Origin: Wolbachia endosymbiont (group B) of Eucosma cana
Lineage (GTDB): Bacteria; Pseudomonadota; Alphaproteobacteria; Rickettsiales; Anaplasmataceae
DNA length: 64,000 nt
NCBI RefSeq assembly: GCF_947250645.1
Contig: NZ_OX366334.1
Span: 372,001 to 436,000, forward strand
Direction: 5' to 3'
Position 1 is the stretch's first letter. The number at the start of each line of letters is the position of its first letter. Positions 37,818 through 47,101 of the stretch are shown piece by piece. The notes beneath the pieces are model-generated. The model searched no databases. It was not told where the DNA came from and saw only the letters and a program-made list of their open reading frames with translations. Made by a program: the position numbers and the translations under genes.

Positions 37818-39005
37818 TTAAAGCCCCCTAAAAGTTTCTTTACTATTTTCACGTACTTTATCTACCCATGAAGACAATTTTTCACTTGGGCTATCAACCT
37901 CCTTCATAAGCTGCTTGCTATTCCATATGCCACATCTCATAAAACTTCCCTTTTCTACTGCTTCTTTAAGTTTTACTCCAGCAAAAAGACAATTTTTTCC
38001 AATTTCTTCCCCTCTTTGTTGTAGCTCAGCCCACATTTCCTTGTTTTCTACTCTGACTTGTACTTGATCATATTTTTTTACATCATGGTACAATATAATA
38101 TTTAGTTTACCAGCGCTTGTAGGAATTTCTAACACAACAGAGCTACCATCTGATACATCAACGTAATTTCTTAAACCTCCTTCCTCCCTTCTGATCTCAA
38201 CTGCATTATTACCCATTTTTAAAATATTACTCCCTAACTCTCTCAGTATTTTGGCTACCTCTACCTTGCTATCTTCAGAGAATTCCATAAAAAGCATTTT
38301 ATTATCTATCTCGATATCTATTAATTCTCCTTCCTGAACAGCACTTTCGCCAGCTTTCTCTAGTTCGTCTAGTTGCTTATCTATCTGTGGCTGAACTTCT
38401 GGTTGTAGCTCATTATAGATTTCACCTATCAATTTATTCTCCAATAAAGTATCATGAAACTCTGCACCGCTTAGCATTAATTTACGTATTAGCTTTTTAC
38501 GATCAACCTTATCAAATTTATGAAAATGTGTACCTAATACTACATACTCTGCAAAACTCCATTCCCCGTCATCACATGCATTTATTCTTGCTCCTGAGGC
38601 TAGTACTTTGTCTATAACTTTGTGCAATTCATTTACATTCTTTGCCTCTACCACTTCACTTTTTAACCAGCTCAAAGTTTCTGCACTCGGCTTTATTTTT
38701 TTCAAAGCTGAAGCAAATGGATTTTTATCTTCTTGATCACTTACAGGTTTTGTGCCATAAACATAGTCAAATCCTTTCCCATAGTTGATTTTGTTTTCGC
38801 GAACTTCTCTACCAGGGAAAGGTGCTATTTCTTCAGGCTTTTTAGCCTTATTAATTTTGCTTACAAAGGTGGATTGCTCCTTAGTACGACCAATTCCTAC
38901 AATAGCATTTAACACCTCACCTTTTGATAATCTATCAAGATCAATGTTTAACTCGTAAGTACCTCCTTCTTGATCATCAAAAGGTACAATTATTTTATTA
39001 CTCAT
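37818..39005 (-). CDS. Module protein of the ankyrin-OTU family (no ankyrin repeats)
   Basis: A 395-residue protein; the ATG at 39005 is preceded by GGAGG. Residues ~122-190 (NVNELHKVIDKVLASGARIN, then FAEYVVLG) and ~231-358 (MEFSEDSKVEVAKIL; GGLRNYVDVSDGSSVVLEIP; GEEIGKNCLFAGVKLKEAVE) match the two-part module in the genes at 19150, 51172 and 52768. No ankyrin repeats and no OTU domain. Function unknown; it stands alone on the minus strand among regulators and repair genes. Confidence 0.7.
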   Translation of the reverse strand: MSNKIIVPFDDQEGGTYELNIDLDRLSKGEVLNAIVGIGRTKEQSTFVSKINKAKKPEEIAPFPGREVRENKINYGKGFDYVYGTKPVSDQEDKNPFASALKKIKPSAETLSWLKSEVVEAKNVNELHKVIDKVLASGARINACDDGEWSFAEYVVLGTHFHKFDKVDRKKLIRKLMLSGAEFHDTLLENKLIGEIYNELQPEVQPQIDKQLDELEKAGESAVQEGELIDIEIDNKMLFMEFSEDSKVEVAKILRELGSNILKMGNNAVEIRREEGGLRNYVDVSDGSSVVLEIPTSAGKLNIILYHDVKKYDQVQVRVENKEMWAELQQRGEEIGKNCLFAGVKLKEAVEKGSFMRCGIWNSKQLMKEVDSPSEKLSSWVDKVRENSKETFRGL

Positions 39006-39175
39006 ATTAGCCTCCGCTATTAAATATACTTTACTAAGTCTATAACCGACTTTATTACTTTATTATTAATTCAATATATACTTTCTCATTAATTATAAGC
39101 AATGATTAATGTGATTGCAAATACTTTCTTCATTCAAGTAGTTAAACAACTCATGAAAATCTTCAAACATCTGCT

Positions 39176-39850
39176 TTATAACAGTCCTTGCTCTTTAAAA
39201 CTAAAATATCCAACACTTGTAATGATAATGTGATCCATTAACCTAATCCCTATAGTCTGACAAGCTTTAGCCAAGTCTTTAGTTACAGCTTCATCCTCAT
39301 CAGATGGCTTTAACCTTCCTTCTGGGTGGTTATGCGATATTATTATTGACGTCGCTTTTCTTATTAATGCCTTTCTTGTTACTTCTCTTATGTAAAAAGG
39401 TACCTTATCCACTGTACCAGTGAACACTTCTTCCCCCTTTAAATGGCACTTTTGATCAAAATATATTATTTTCATCTTTTCCTCCTCTGAATAACCAATA
39501 CTCACCCTTAAATATTTTACGATGGTTTCCAAGTTATCCATTACAGGTCCTTTTTTTAACTCTTCTCTTGGTACTCTTTTTGCAGCTTCCTTTAGGCATA
39601 AAATTACTGCTACTGTAGAGTCAGTTATCCCTTCTACAGTTTTCAAATCATCTATTTCCTGGCCTAAAACTCCTCCTATTCCAAAACTATCTATTAGCTT
39701 TCTAGCAATAATTCGAGCTTCTTCCCTGTCATGCACTGCACTTAGAAACGTTTCTATTACTTCACGATCAAGTAGTGCTTTACCGTTGCTTTCTAATGCT
39801 CTGAATTCTATTTCTTCTCTACGATCCTTACTACTTTTCTTATTATTCAT
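39176..39850 (-). CDS. radC: RadC/JAB-domain DNA repair-like protein
   Basis: 224 residues. The N-terminal helix-hairpin-helix region (SFGIGGVLGQEIDDLKTVEG) is followed by a JAMM metalloprotease-like core with SHNHPEGRLKPSDED, the H-x-H-P-x-G-x(4)-S-x(2)-D metal motif. RadC proteins are common on phages and mobile DNA; their true role is unresolved. A typical WO-associated gene. Confidence 0.9.
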   Translation of the reverse strand: MNNKKSSKDRREEIEFRALESNGKALLDREVIETFLSAVHDREEARIIARKLIDSFGIGGVLGQEIDDLKTVEGITDSTVAVILCLKEAAKRVPREELKKGPVMDNLETIVKYLRVSIGYSEEEKMKIIYFDQKCHLKGEEVFTGTVDKVPFYIREVTRKALIRKATSIIISHNHPEGRLKPSDEDEAVTKDLAKACQTIGIRLMDHIIITSVGYFSFKEQGLL

Positions 39851-40020
39851 AAAAATTACCCTTCACTAATAACAAAATGTTTTTATATATTTACTGCTGT
39901 TTTTTGTCAGCATTGGCATAAAGCCATAGCTTTTGAGTGAAGTCAAATCAATTTTTCAATCTTTTTTACTTATTTTTTCATCAAAAAGTAAAAATGTTAA
40001 TAGATACTGATTTTTTTATT

Positions 40021-40950
40021 TTAAATTTGTTGAATTTCGTCTAAAGAGATGCCCACTGTTTTTAAAATAATATTGATAGAAATTCCTTCCTTAACTAAAT
40101 TCTTTGCAATTTTCATCTTTTCTACTTTCTTCACTTTCTCTTTGCAAATTTGTATGCTTTCAAACAGAGATTTTATTAGTACATGACGTAGTTCTTGGCT
40201 TTTAATCTTTTTGTATTCTTCTATTAACCTTGATAGCTCTGCTTCACTATTCTCATTTTCTGTTGTTTCTGGAAGCAGATCTGTAATATTAATTAATAGT
40301 ACCTTTGCTATTTCATCTAACATTTCAAGTGAAACAGCAGCTCGTCCTTGTTCATATTCATATATTCTTTGATTTATTATGCCCACTTCACTTGCTAAAT
40401 CTTCTTGTGTGTATCCTCTTCTCAACCTCCATTCTTTTATTCTTTGACCTACTTTATACGGAATAGAAATTTTTTTCTCATCATTATCATATTCATCAAT
40501 AGATAAACTGGTCGTTTGAGAGATAGAAACTCCTTCCTTAACTAAACCCTTTGCCACCTCTATTTTTACTGCCTTTCCACTTTCTTCCTCGCTAATACGG
40601 ATGAATTTAGTTAATAAATAAAACGTTTCACGTAATTCTTGATCCTTAATCTCTCTATGTCTTCTTACTAGATTTAATACCTCTTCTCCCTCATACCTTC
40701 CCTCATTTGATACTTCTTGTACGCAAGCTAGATCTCTAGCAGTTGTTGATAATGCTTCTGCTAATTCATATAACTTCTTAATTGAAATTCTGCGCGTTCC
40801 TTTTTCATATTGAAGTATTACCTGATATGTTGTTCCTATTTTTTTTGCTAAATCTTTTTGAGTATACCCCTTTGCTATCCTACAACTTCTTACTTTCTGT
40901 CCTACTACTTTATAATATAAAAAATTAGAGTAATTATTCTCTTTTTTCAC
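40021..40950 (-). CDS. XRE-type regulator with two HTH domains
   Basis: 309 residues, HTH 1 (SCRIAKGYTQKDLAKKIGTT) and HTH 2 (EWRLRRGYTQEDLASEVGII), with helical tails (KIEVAKGLVKEGVSIS; KMKIAKNLVKEGISINII). It differs from the gene at 36823 by a deletion in the first tail. The three regulators are paralogous copies that flank radC and the module gene. Confidence 0.87.
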   Translation of the reverse strand: MKKENNYSNFLYYKVVGQKVRSCRIAKGYTQKDLAKKIGTTYQVILQYEKGTRRISIKKLYELAEALSTTARDLACVQEVSNEGRYEGEEVLNLVRRHREIKDQELRETFYLLTKFIRISEEESGKAVKIEVAKGLVKEGVSISQTTSLSIDEYDNDEKKISIPYKVGQRIKEWRLRRGYTQEDLASEVGIINQRIYEYEQGRAAVSLEMLDEIAKVLLINITDLLPETTENENSEAELSRLIEEYKKIKSQELRHVLIKSLFESIQICKEKVKKVEKMKIAKNLVKEGISINIILKTVGISLDEIQQI

Positions 40951-41017
40951 ATTTTATACTCATAATCAGAAGAGCCGTTACGTATACCTAATTGGCAACC
41001 TTTTTGACAAACTGAAC

Positions 41018-42835
41018 TCATCTCCTTTCAAACAATTTTTCTATATCACTTAGTTTCATTTCTATATACGTTGGTCTTCCGTGATTGCATTGCCCAGCAT
41101 AAGGTGTTTCCTCCATTTGTCTCATCAACTCATTCATCTCCTCCAACTTCATTTCCCTTCCAGCTCTAATTGACCCATGGCACGCAATGGTAGCTAGTAT
41201 CTTGTTCACTTTTTCTTCTATAGGTAGCGTATCTCCTATCTCCATTAATCTATCAACTATATTCATCACCATCTCTTTCACATTTATTGTTCCTAAAATT
41301 GCAGGTATTTCTTTCACCCTTACTTTATCTTCTGATTCTATTTCAATACCAAAACCCATTTCGAAAAGCTTATCTTTATACATTTCAACCATCTCCATTC
41401 CTGCTTGGTTTTTAATCTCAACTATTTCAGGAAGAAGAAGTTTTTGTCTTTTTATGCTTGATTTTTGCTTTAAGCACTCGTATATCAATCTCTCATGGGC
41501 TGCATGCTGGTCTACTATAATTAATTTGCCTTTAGCCTCAGCAATAATGTAAGTACTGTGGACCTGACAGCGTGCATACCCTAGAGGATGATCCTCTATT
41601 AAATCAATTTGCTCCCTTTCTAGAACCATCGCTTCCTTTTGGGATGGAGATTCTCCATACTTAAACGTTTCTGGTAAGCTTTGCCTTCTTTCATCTGGTG
41701 CATTGAATTCTTTCATTAGACGATTTTCTAAAAGACTTGGTCTCTTTTCATAAAACTCTTTTTGATTTTTTTCCTCTTTACTATTAACCTTCTCTTGGCT
41801 ATCACACTCTTCAATACTTTGAGGCTCAACATCACTTGCTGCGAACGTACCTATTCTTGTCGATAATGCTTTTATTATCCCTCTTCTCACTATTTCATAT
41901 ATTGACCTTTTATTCTGAAATCTTACTTCTGATTTATTTGGATGCACATTTACATCTACTTGATCGTATGGTATCTCTAAGTTCAACACTGCAAAAGGAT
42001 ACCTATTGTTTGGAATAAAATCGTGATACGCATATCTAATTGCACCAACAAGTAGATTGTCTTTTATTGGCCTTCCATTCACAAATGTATAGATCATATC
42101 AGACTTACCTCGATTGACCGTAGGTTTGCAGATGTATCCTATAAGTTTTATGCCGTCTTCTTCCTCTTTAACTTCCAGCGAATTGCTCTGAAATTCTTCT
42201 TCTGTTTCACATAATCTGTTAAATAATGAAGTTTGCTTAACATATTTTAAGAGCTTTTTATTACCGGAAGTGAGAGTAAACCCAATACTATAGTTAATCA
42301 TTGCTAAGTTATTTACAATGTCAACAATGCTTTGTGTTTCTGCCCTCTCGGTTTTTAGAAATTTTAATCTATTTGGTGTGGCAAAAAATAAGTCACGAAT
42401 TTCAATATATGTACCTTGCAACAAAGAACAAGGGGTAATCTCTCTTATTTTTTCTCCTCCCTCATATCTTATAGACCATGCTTCCTTTGCTCCACTTGCC
42501 TTGGATGATAATTTCATTCTGCTTACTGCTGCAATTGAAGACAGAGCCTCTCCTCTAAACCCAAGGTGCTTGATTTCTATTAACTCACTATCGCTTAATT
42601 TTGAAGTAGCGTGGCGCATAAACGCAAGTTCCAAATCTTCCTTTTCTATTCCATTTCCATCGTCTGTTACAGTTATAAGATTACGCCCACCACTTTCTAT
42701 CTTGATCTCTATCTCTGAACTTCCAGCATCTATTGCATTTTCCACTAATTCCTTTACTACACTTGCTGGCCTTTCGATTACTTCTCCCGCTGCTATACGA
42801 TTTATAGTTTTTGTGTCTAAAAGAATTATTGCCAT
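41018..42835 (-). CDS. mutL: DNA mismatch repair protein MutL
   Basis: 605 residues, normal length. The GHKL ATPase motifs are intact: [26 protein letters not shown] and [12 protein letters not shown]. The C-terminal endonuclease motif [12 protein letters not shown] (DQHA-x2-E-x4-E) is also present, so it should nick DNA like other MutL proteins of bacteria lacking MutH. Its start overlaps the 3' end of rnhA by 10 bp, so the two are cotranscribed. Confidence 0.95.
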   Translation of the reverse strand: MAIILLDTKTINRIAAGEVIERPASVVKELVENAIDAGSSEIEIKIESGGRNLITVTDDGNGIEKEDLELAFMRHATSKLSDSELIEIKHLGFRGEALSSIAAVSRMKLSSKASGAKEAWSIRYEGGEKIREITPCSLLQGTYIEIRDLFFATPNRLKFLKTERAETQSIVDIVNNLAMINYSIGFTLTSGNKKLLKYVKQTSLFNRLCETEEEFQSNSLEVKEEEDGIKLIGYICKPTVNRGKSDMIYTFVNGRPIKDNLLVGAIRYAYHDFIPNNRYPFAVLNLEIPYDQVDVNVHPNKSEVRFQNKRSIYEIVRRGIIKALSTRIGTFAASDVEPQSIEECDSQEKVNSKEEKNQKEFYEKRPSLLENRLMKEFNAPDERRQSLPETFKYGESPSQKEAMVLEREQIDLIEDHPLGYARCQVHSTYIIAEAKGKLIIVDQHAAHERLIYECLKQKSSIKRQKLLLPEIVEIKNQAGMEMVEMYKDKLFEMGFGIEIESEDKVRVKEIPAILGTINVKEMVMNIVDRLMEIGDTLPIEEKVNKILATIACHGSIRAGREMKLEEMNELMRQMEETPYAGQCNHGRPTYIEMKLSDIEKLFERR

Positions 42836-43362
42836 AATACCCCACCCAATCTATGAAACTTAGAGTTCCCTCTATTTTTTGGTGATTTTTTGACCTCACA
42901 ATCTCTATATTTTAGCTTTTTAGATTCCTTTCTAGCAAGTCTATCTGCCTCCTCATTGTACATATTACCGTTGTGAGCTCTAACCCACTTCCAATTAATA
43001 TCATGCTGCAAAGCAACTTCATCTAGTTCCTGCCATAATTCTCTGTTCTTCACTGGCTTTTTATCGGCTGTCTTCCAACCATTTACCTTCCATTTATTGA
43101 TCCACTCTGTTATACCTTGTTTAATATACTGACTATCAGTGTGTAAAACAACTTCGCAAGAAACTTTCAACATCTTTAGCCCGTTAATCACAGCCTTTAA
43201 CTCCATTTTGTTATTCGTTGTGTCTTCTTCACCTCCAGAGATACGTTTCTTGATAAAGACACTTTTATTTTCATACATCACCACGGCTGCCCATCCGCCA
43301 GGCCCAGGATTTCCGGAACATGCTCCATCTGTATATATTGTAACCTTCTTTTTTTCGCCCAT
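42826..43362 (-). CDS. rnhA: Ribonuclease HI
   Basis: 178 residues from the ATG at 43362 ([20 protein letters not shown]); a TTG 21 bases earlier is less likely. The four catalytic acidic residues are visible: Asp in YTDGA, Glu in NNKMELKAV, Asp in HTDSQYI and Asp in EEADRLAR. It removes RNA from RNA-DNA hybrids. A ~25-residue basic tail past the usual end overlaps the mutL start. Confidence 0.93.
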   Translation of the reverse strand: MGEKKKVTIYTDGACSGNPGPGGWAAVVMYENKSVFIKKRISGGEEDTTNNKMELKAVINGLKMLKVSCEVVLHTDSQYIKQGITEWINKWKVNGWKTADKKPVKNRELWQELDEVALQHDINWKWVRAHNGNMYNEEADRLARKESKKLKYRDCEVKKSPKNRGNSKFHRLGGVLWQ

Positions 43363-43771
43363 ACTTGCAGGATATAGATTCAACGTAAATTTGCTACCGA
43401 AATATGTTGATATTATTTTTTGAATATTTTAAAATGTAAGGTGTGAGAGATTGACAAACCTGTTCTCTCGATATTAGGTAAATCGTAATTGAGCTTTTGG
43501 GCTCGTATTTTTATTAGGAGGTTAATCTCTCACACTGAAAATAAGTATTTTTAAGCTCTTCATAGCTTATCAATTCATTTGCTGGGGTTTTTAAGGTATT
43601 TTATAAGGCAATTATAAAAAGATGATCCAAAATCTACATCTAAAGCCTTAAATGCAATTCTCAGATGATCTCTAACAGACGTTTTTTCATCAACACATTT
43701 AAAACAATAAAAAGATTGAACATTTCCTCACAATTGTGTATAATCATTAATGCTTTTTATCTTACTTTCTC
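43363..43771. other. Intergenic region with a small palindromic element
   Basis: No gene. Bases 43441-43535 form a 95-bp element with perfect 12-bp inverted ends (GTGTGAGAGATT and its complement at 43524-43535), probably a MITE. The rest is AT-rich upstream sequence of the Rpn-family gene at 43772. Confidence 0.5.
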
Positions 43772-44653
43772 ATGGCTCTTTCTAAGTTTCTCAATGTGCG
43801 AAATGATTATGCATTTAAGAGAATATTTGGTACTGAAAAGAACAAAGACATTCTTATTCACTTTCTTAATGATATATTAGATCTTACTGATGACAACCAG
43901 ATTAAAGATGTCTCCTTTCTCAGTCCCATTCAAGACCCTGTTATTGCCTCTCAAAAGCAAAGTATTGTCGATGTTCTCTGTGTTGATTCTACAGGGGTCA
44001 AAACCATCATTGAGATGCAAGTCGCTAAAACAAGGGGCTTTGAAAAACGTGCCCAATATTACGCTGCCAAAGCTTATTCAAGTCAAGCTGATGTAGGTGA
44101 CCAGTATCATGATCTTAAAGGGGTTATCTTTATTGCTATTGCTGATTTTATCTTATTTCCTAACAAGCTCGCTTATAAGTCTGATCACGTGACTTTTGAT
44201 AAGATGACCTTTGAACATGATCTCAAAGACTTTAGTTTCACTTTTATAGAGCTACCAAAGTTTAATAAAACAAAAGAAGATCAATTAGAAAATATTGTTG
44301 AAAAATGGATCTATTTTTTTAAGCACGCAGATGAAACGAGCGAAGAGGATCTAAAAAAAATAATAGGTAGTGATGTAATTATTGGTAGGGCTTATGATGA
44401 GTTAAACCAATATAACTGGAGTAAAGAAGAACGTCTTGCTTATGATCAAGCTAAGAAACGTACCGATGATTATTTATCTACCCTTGAAGAAAAACTTCAC
44501 GAAGGCATCCTTATCGGCCATGAAAAAGGCAGAAAGGAAAGGGAAATTGAAGTTGCAAAAAACCTACTTAAAGCAGGTGTATCTGTTGACTTAATAGCTG
44601 AGTCTACCGGTCTTCCTAAAGCTGAAATTTCAAAACTTAAGGAAAAAGCCTAA
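43772..44653 (+). CDS. Rpn-family PD-(D/E)XK nuclease / putative transposase
   Basis: 293 residues, about two-thirds identical in the N-terminal half to the gene at 28642 (FLNVRNDYAFKRIFGTEKNK, SIVDVLCVDSTGVKTIIEMQ, EKRAQYYAAKAYSSQ). In place of the KIEG repeats it has a short charged helix, and the tail reads VAKNLLKAGVSVDLIAESTG. The nuclease core residues are intact. It lies directly upstream of cifA and is often seen near WO cargo genes. Confidence 0.87.
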   Translation: MALSKFLNVRNDYAFKRIFGTEKNKDILIHFLNDILDLTDDNQIKDVSFLSPIQDPVIASQKQSIVDVLCVDSTGVKTIIEMQVAKTRGFEKRAQYYAAKAYSSQADVGDQYHDLKGVIFIAIADFILFPNKLAYKSDHVTFDKMTFEHDLKDFSFTFIELPKFNKTKEDQLENIVEKWIYFFKHADETSEEDLKKIIGSDVIIGRAYDELNQYNWSKEERLAYDQAKKRTDDYLSTLEEKLHEGILIGHEKGRKEREIEVAKNLLKAGVSVDLIAESTGLPKAEISKLKEKA

Positions 44654-44866
44654 GTATTGTAACTCCCTTAGAGCTCTTTTCAACTTATTATACTTCTTTA
44701 TCCATTAGTCTAATATATTAAAGCCTACATCTAACTCTTCCGCTATCTCGCTATAGTCTATTTGATTTTCTCACTAATTTTACGCATCAGTTAAGCGCAA
44801 AATAGATGATATTTAAATATAAAAAATGTTTTTCATAAAATTTTTTTATCCTTGACAATTTTATTG

Positions 44867-44895
44867 TTGATATTTGATTCTAACTTTTGCATAAT
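44867..44895 (+). promoter_or_regulatory. Putative cifA promoter
   Basis: TTGATA at 44867-44872, 17-bp spacer, CATAAT at 44890-44895, 28 bases before the cifA start codon. It does not carry the dyad seen upstream of the ankyrin-module genes, so cif expression is probably controlled separately. Confidence 0.45.
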
Positions 44896-44923
44896 GCATT
44901 AGATATTTTTTATGGGAGGTGAA

Positions 44924-46468
44924 ATGCCAATAGAAACAAAGCGTCAAGCTGCAGTACTTAAAAAGCTACAAGATGTTATAAAACATACAGATCCTGAAAT
45001 TGCTTCTGGGAGGAAGTTAGCTATTAAAAGGTGGTTGGAAACCTATATAGAGCATGTAAAATACTTTAATGATGATAAGCTGCAATTTTTGTATAATTTA
45101 TTCCAAGATGAAAATTGCTGGTCAGGTATAAGATTAAATAATGCTGTTTTAGGTCAAAAATTGACTGAGGAGAAAATAGGAGAAATAGATAATCCACTTC
45201 GCAAATACGAGATGGCATGTAGTTATTGTGTTATAGATAAAATTCATCCTCTCTTTCAAGAAAGGTTCGAATTTCTCAAGAACGGTTTTCGTCCTGGTGC
45301 ACGTGATGGTAGTGGTAATCCTATAACTGATAAATACGTACGAAACTCCCTACTAGATACTATAAAAAGAAATGGTAACGTGTTTGATTTCTGGATAGAT
45401 AGAGAATCTGGGGAATTAAAGGAATATGATACAGTAAAAGGTGCAGTAGAAGGTTTTGATAGTGCCGTAAAACTCAAGTGGAGTGAAGGAGTAGAGTATT
45501 TTTATAATCATTTAAAAGAAGAAGATAAAGAGAAGAAGCTTACAGAAGCAATTATTACTCTATCTCGCGTTCAAGCTGTTAAGGAAGATGCTCCTATCTT
45601 AGATTTTTGTGTAAGGAATATAGCTGATAAAGATACTCTTTTACAGAAATTGTTACAGAAAGATAAGGCTGTATGTTCCCTTCTTGCTGAACTAATAGAG
45701 TCATGTTTTTTTGATACAGTTCGTGATTTGGTACAGTGTTGGTGCTATAAAAAAGTTTCAGTACATGGGGGCCATTCAGAAAAAATATTCTCACATCGAG
45801 AGTATGACCTTCTCCTTTGCTCGCTTTCAGATACGATGTTGAAAAATCCTGAGTTAAGTGTTCAAGCTAGATCTCTTATTATGGAGATTTGGAAGTGTGG
45901 TAGTTTAGCTGAGCACAAAAAGGCTGTTGTTAATACTTCAAATGGTATAGTTCCTATACAGGACGTACTTGCAGAATTAATAGTCAATTGGAAACGAGAA
46001 GATATTTATAAGTCTGATGAGGAAAAAGAAATAGAGAAGAAAGAAATGTTAGATATAATATTATTTGCCAAAAATTGCTTTCCTGAAAGGTTTAAATCCT
46101 TTAAAGAAGTTATGATAAAAAACCTTAGATTATGCGGTAGAGAAGGTAAAAAAGTAAATGTAGATTACGGTCTGTTTGCAGAAGAGTTATTTTCTGAGTT
46201 AGAAAAAGCTCCTGGTCCTAAAGGTGATGGTCATCCGTATAGTTTACGGTCACAATCTCAAGCTCATGGTAGTAAGAAAGCAACTTTGCCACTTGATGGC
46301 TCTGGTGGTCATTCGCAATCCACATTAAAATCCTCTAGTACTAGTGGTGTTTACTCGCAAGAATCACCTTCTGAATTAGAGGAGATATCTTCGCCACTTG
46401 ATGATTCTGATCCACAGTCCATACTTGGATCATCTAGCGTGAGTGGTGTTTCTAGTCTTCATAAATAG
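44924..46468 (+). CDS. cifA: Cytoplasmic incompatibility factor CifA (type I, CidA-like)
   Basis: A 514-residue protein starting MPIETKRQAAVLKKLQDVIK at the ATG 44924, with a perfect GGAGGTGA ribosome site. It aligns along its length with type I CifA (wMel-type): GRKLAIKRWLETYIEHVKYF, LTEEKIGEIDNPL, NGNVFDFWIDRESGEL, DAPILDFCVRNIADKDTLLQ, LVQCWCYKK, VQARSLIMEIWKCG and FAKNCFPERF. CifA contributes to sperm modification and provides rescue in eggs. Its C-terminus is ~40 residues longer than the 474-residue wMel form as I recall it, because of a duplicated Ser/Gly-rich unit. It forms an operon with cifB (10-bp gap). The gene appears intact. Confidence 0.95.
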   Translation: MPIETKRQAAVLKKLQDVIKHTDPEIASGRKLAIKRWLETYIEHVKYFNDDKLQFLYNLFQDENCWSGIRLNNAVLGQKLTEEKIGEIDNPLRKYEMACSYCVIDKIHPLFQERFEFLKNGFRPGARDGSGNPITDKYVRNSLLDTIKRNGNVFDFWIDRESGELKEYDTVKGAVEGFDSAVKLKWSEGVEYFYNHLKEEDKEKKLTEAIITLSRVQAVKEDAPILDFCVRNIADKDTLLQKLLQKDKAVCSLLAELIESCFFDTVRDLVQCWCYKKVSVHGGHSEKIFSHREYDLLLCSLSDTMLKNPELSVQARSLIMEIWKCGSLAEHKKAVVNTSNGIVPIQDVLAELIVNWKREDIYKSDEEKEIEKKEMLDIILFAKNCFPERFKSFKEVMIKNLRLCGREGKKVNVDYGLFAEELFSELEKAPGPKGDGHPYSLRSQSQAHGSKKATLPLDGSGGHSQSTLKSSSTSGVYSQESPSELEEISSPLDDSDPQSILGSSSVSGVSSLHK

Positions 46469-46478
46469 GTGGTATTTT

Positions 46479-47096
46479 ATGAGTAATGGTGATGGATTTA
46501 TTAGAAGTTTAGTGGATGGAGATCTTGATGGTTTTAGACAAAAGTTTGAGTCTTTTTTAGATCAATGTCCATCTTTCTTGTACCATGTGGGTGAAGGTCG
46601 TTTCCTTTCTGTATTCTTTTTTAGTATGTTTGCTACTGCACATGATGCTGGTATTTTAGGTACAGACGAAAGAGTTTATTTTCGTTTTGATAATCATGGT
46701 GTTAATCCACGTAATGGTCAAAATCGAAATACAGGAAACCTAAAAGTTGCTGTTTTGACTCGTGATCGTGACGGGCAGCGAATTGTCAGGTGTTACAGTA
46801 TTTCTGATCGTTCTAATAGTGATGGGTTGAGGTTCAGTACAAGGGAAAGAAATGCTCTAGTGCGAGAGATTAGACGGCAAAATCTGAATTTACGGGAAGA
46901 AGACCTAAGTTTTGAGCAATATAAAGTATGCGCGCATGGAAGGGGTAAGAGTCAGGGAGAAGCAATTGCAACAGTATTCGAGGCGATTCGTGAAAAAGGT
47001 TCTGAAGGTAGAGATAGATTTATCAGATATTCAGCATCTGAGGTTAATCTTATTAGGCAGCTTTTAGGTGATCATGGGTTGACAGTAAGGAAATAG
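46479..47096 (+). CDS. cifB: CifB N-terminal fragment (frameshifted, type I, CidB-like)
   Basis: Starts MSNGDGFIRSLVDGDLDGFR at ATG 46479, with AGGTGG upstream. 205 codons match the CifB N-terminus (FLDQCPSFLYHVGEGRFLSV, YFRFDNHGVNPRNGQ, CYSISDRSNSDGLRFSTRE) and end at TAG 47094-47096. The expected continuation KEIE is found one frame back from 47087, so a single-base deletion between 47085 and 47090 broke the gene. In an intact CifB this fragment leads into the PD-(D/E)XK-like domains. Confidence 0.92.
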   Translation: MSNGDGFIRSLVDGDLDGFRQKFESFLDQCPSFLYHVGEGRFLSVFFFSMFATAHDAGILGTDERVYFRFDNHGVNPRNGQNRNTGNLKVAVLTRDRDGQRIVRCYSISDRSNSDGLRFSTRERNALVREIRRQNLNLREEDLSFEQYKVCAHGRGKSQGEAIATVFEAIREKGSEGRDRFIRYSASEVNLIRQLLGDHGLTVRK

Positions 47097-47101
47097 AAGT
47101 A

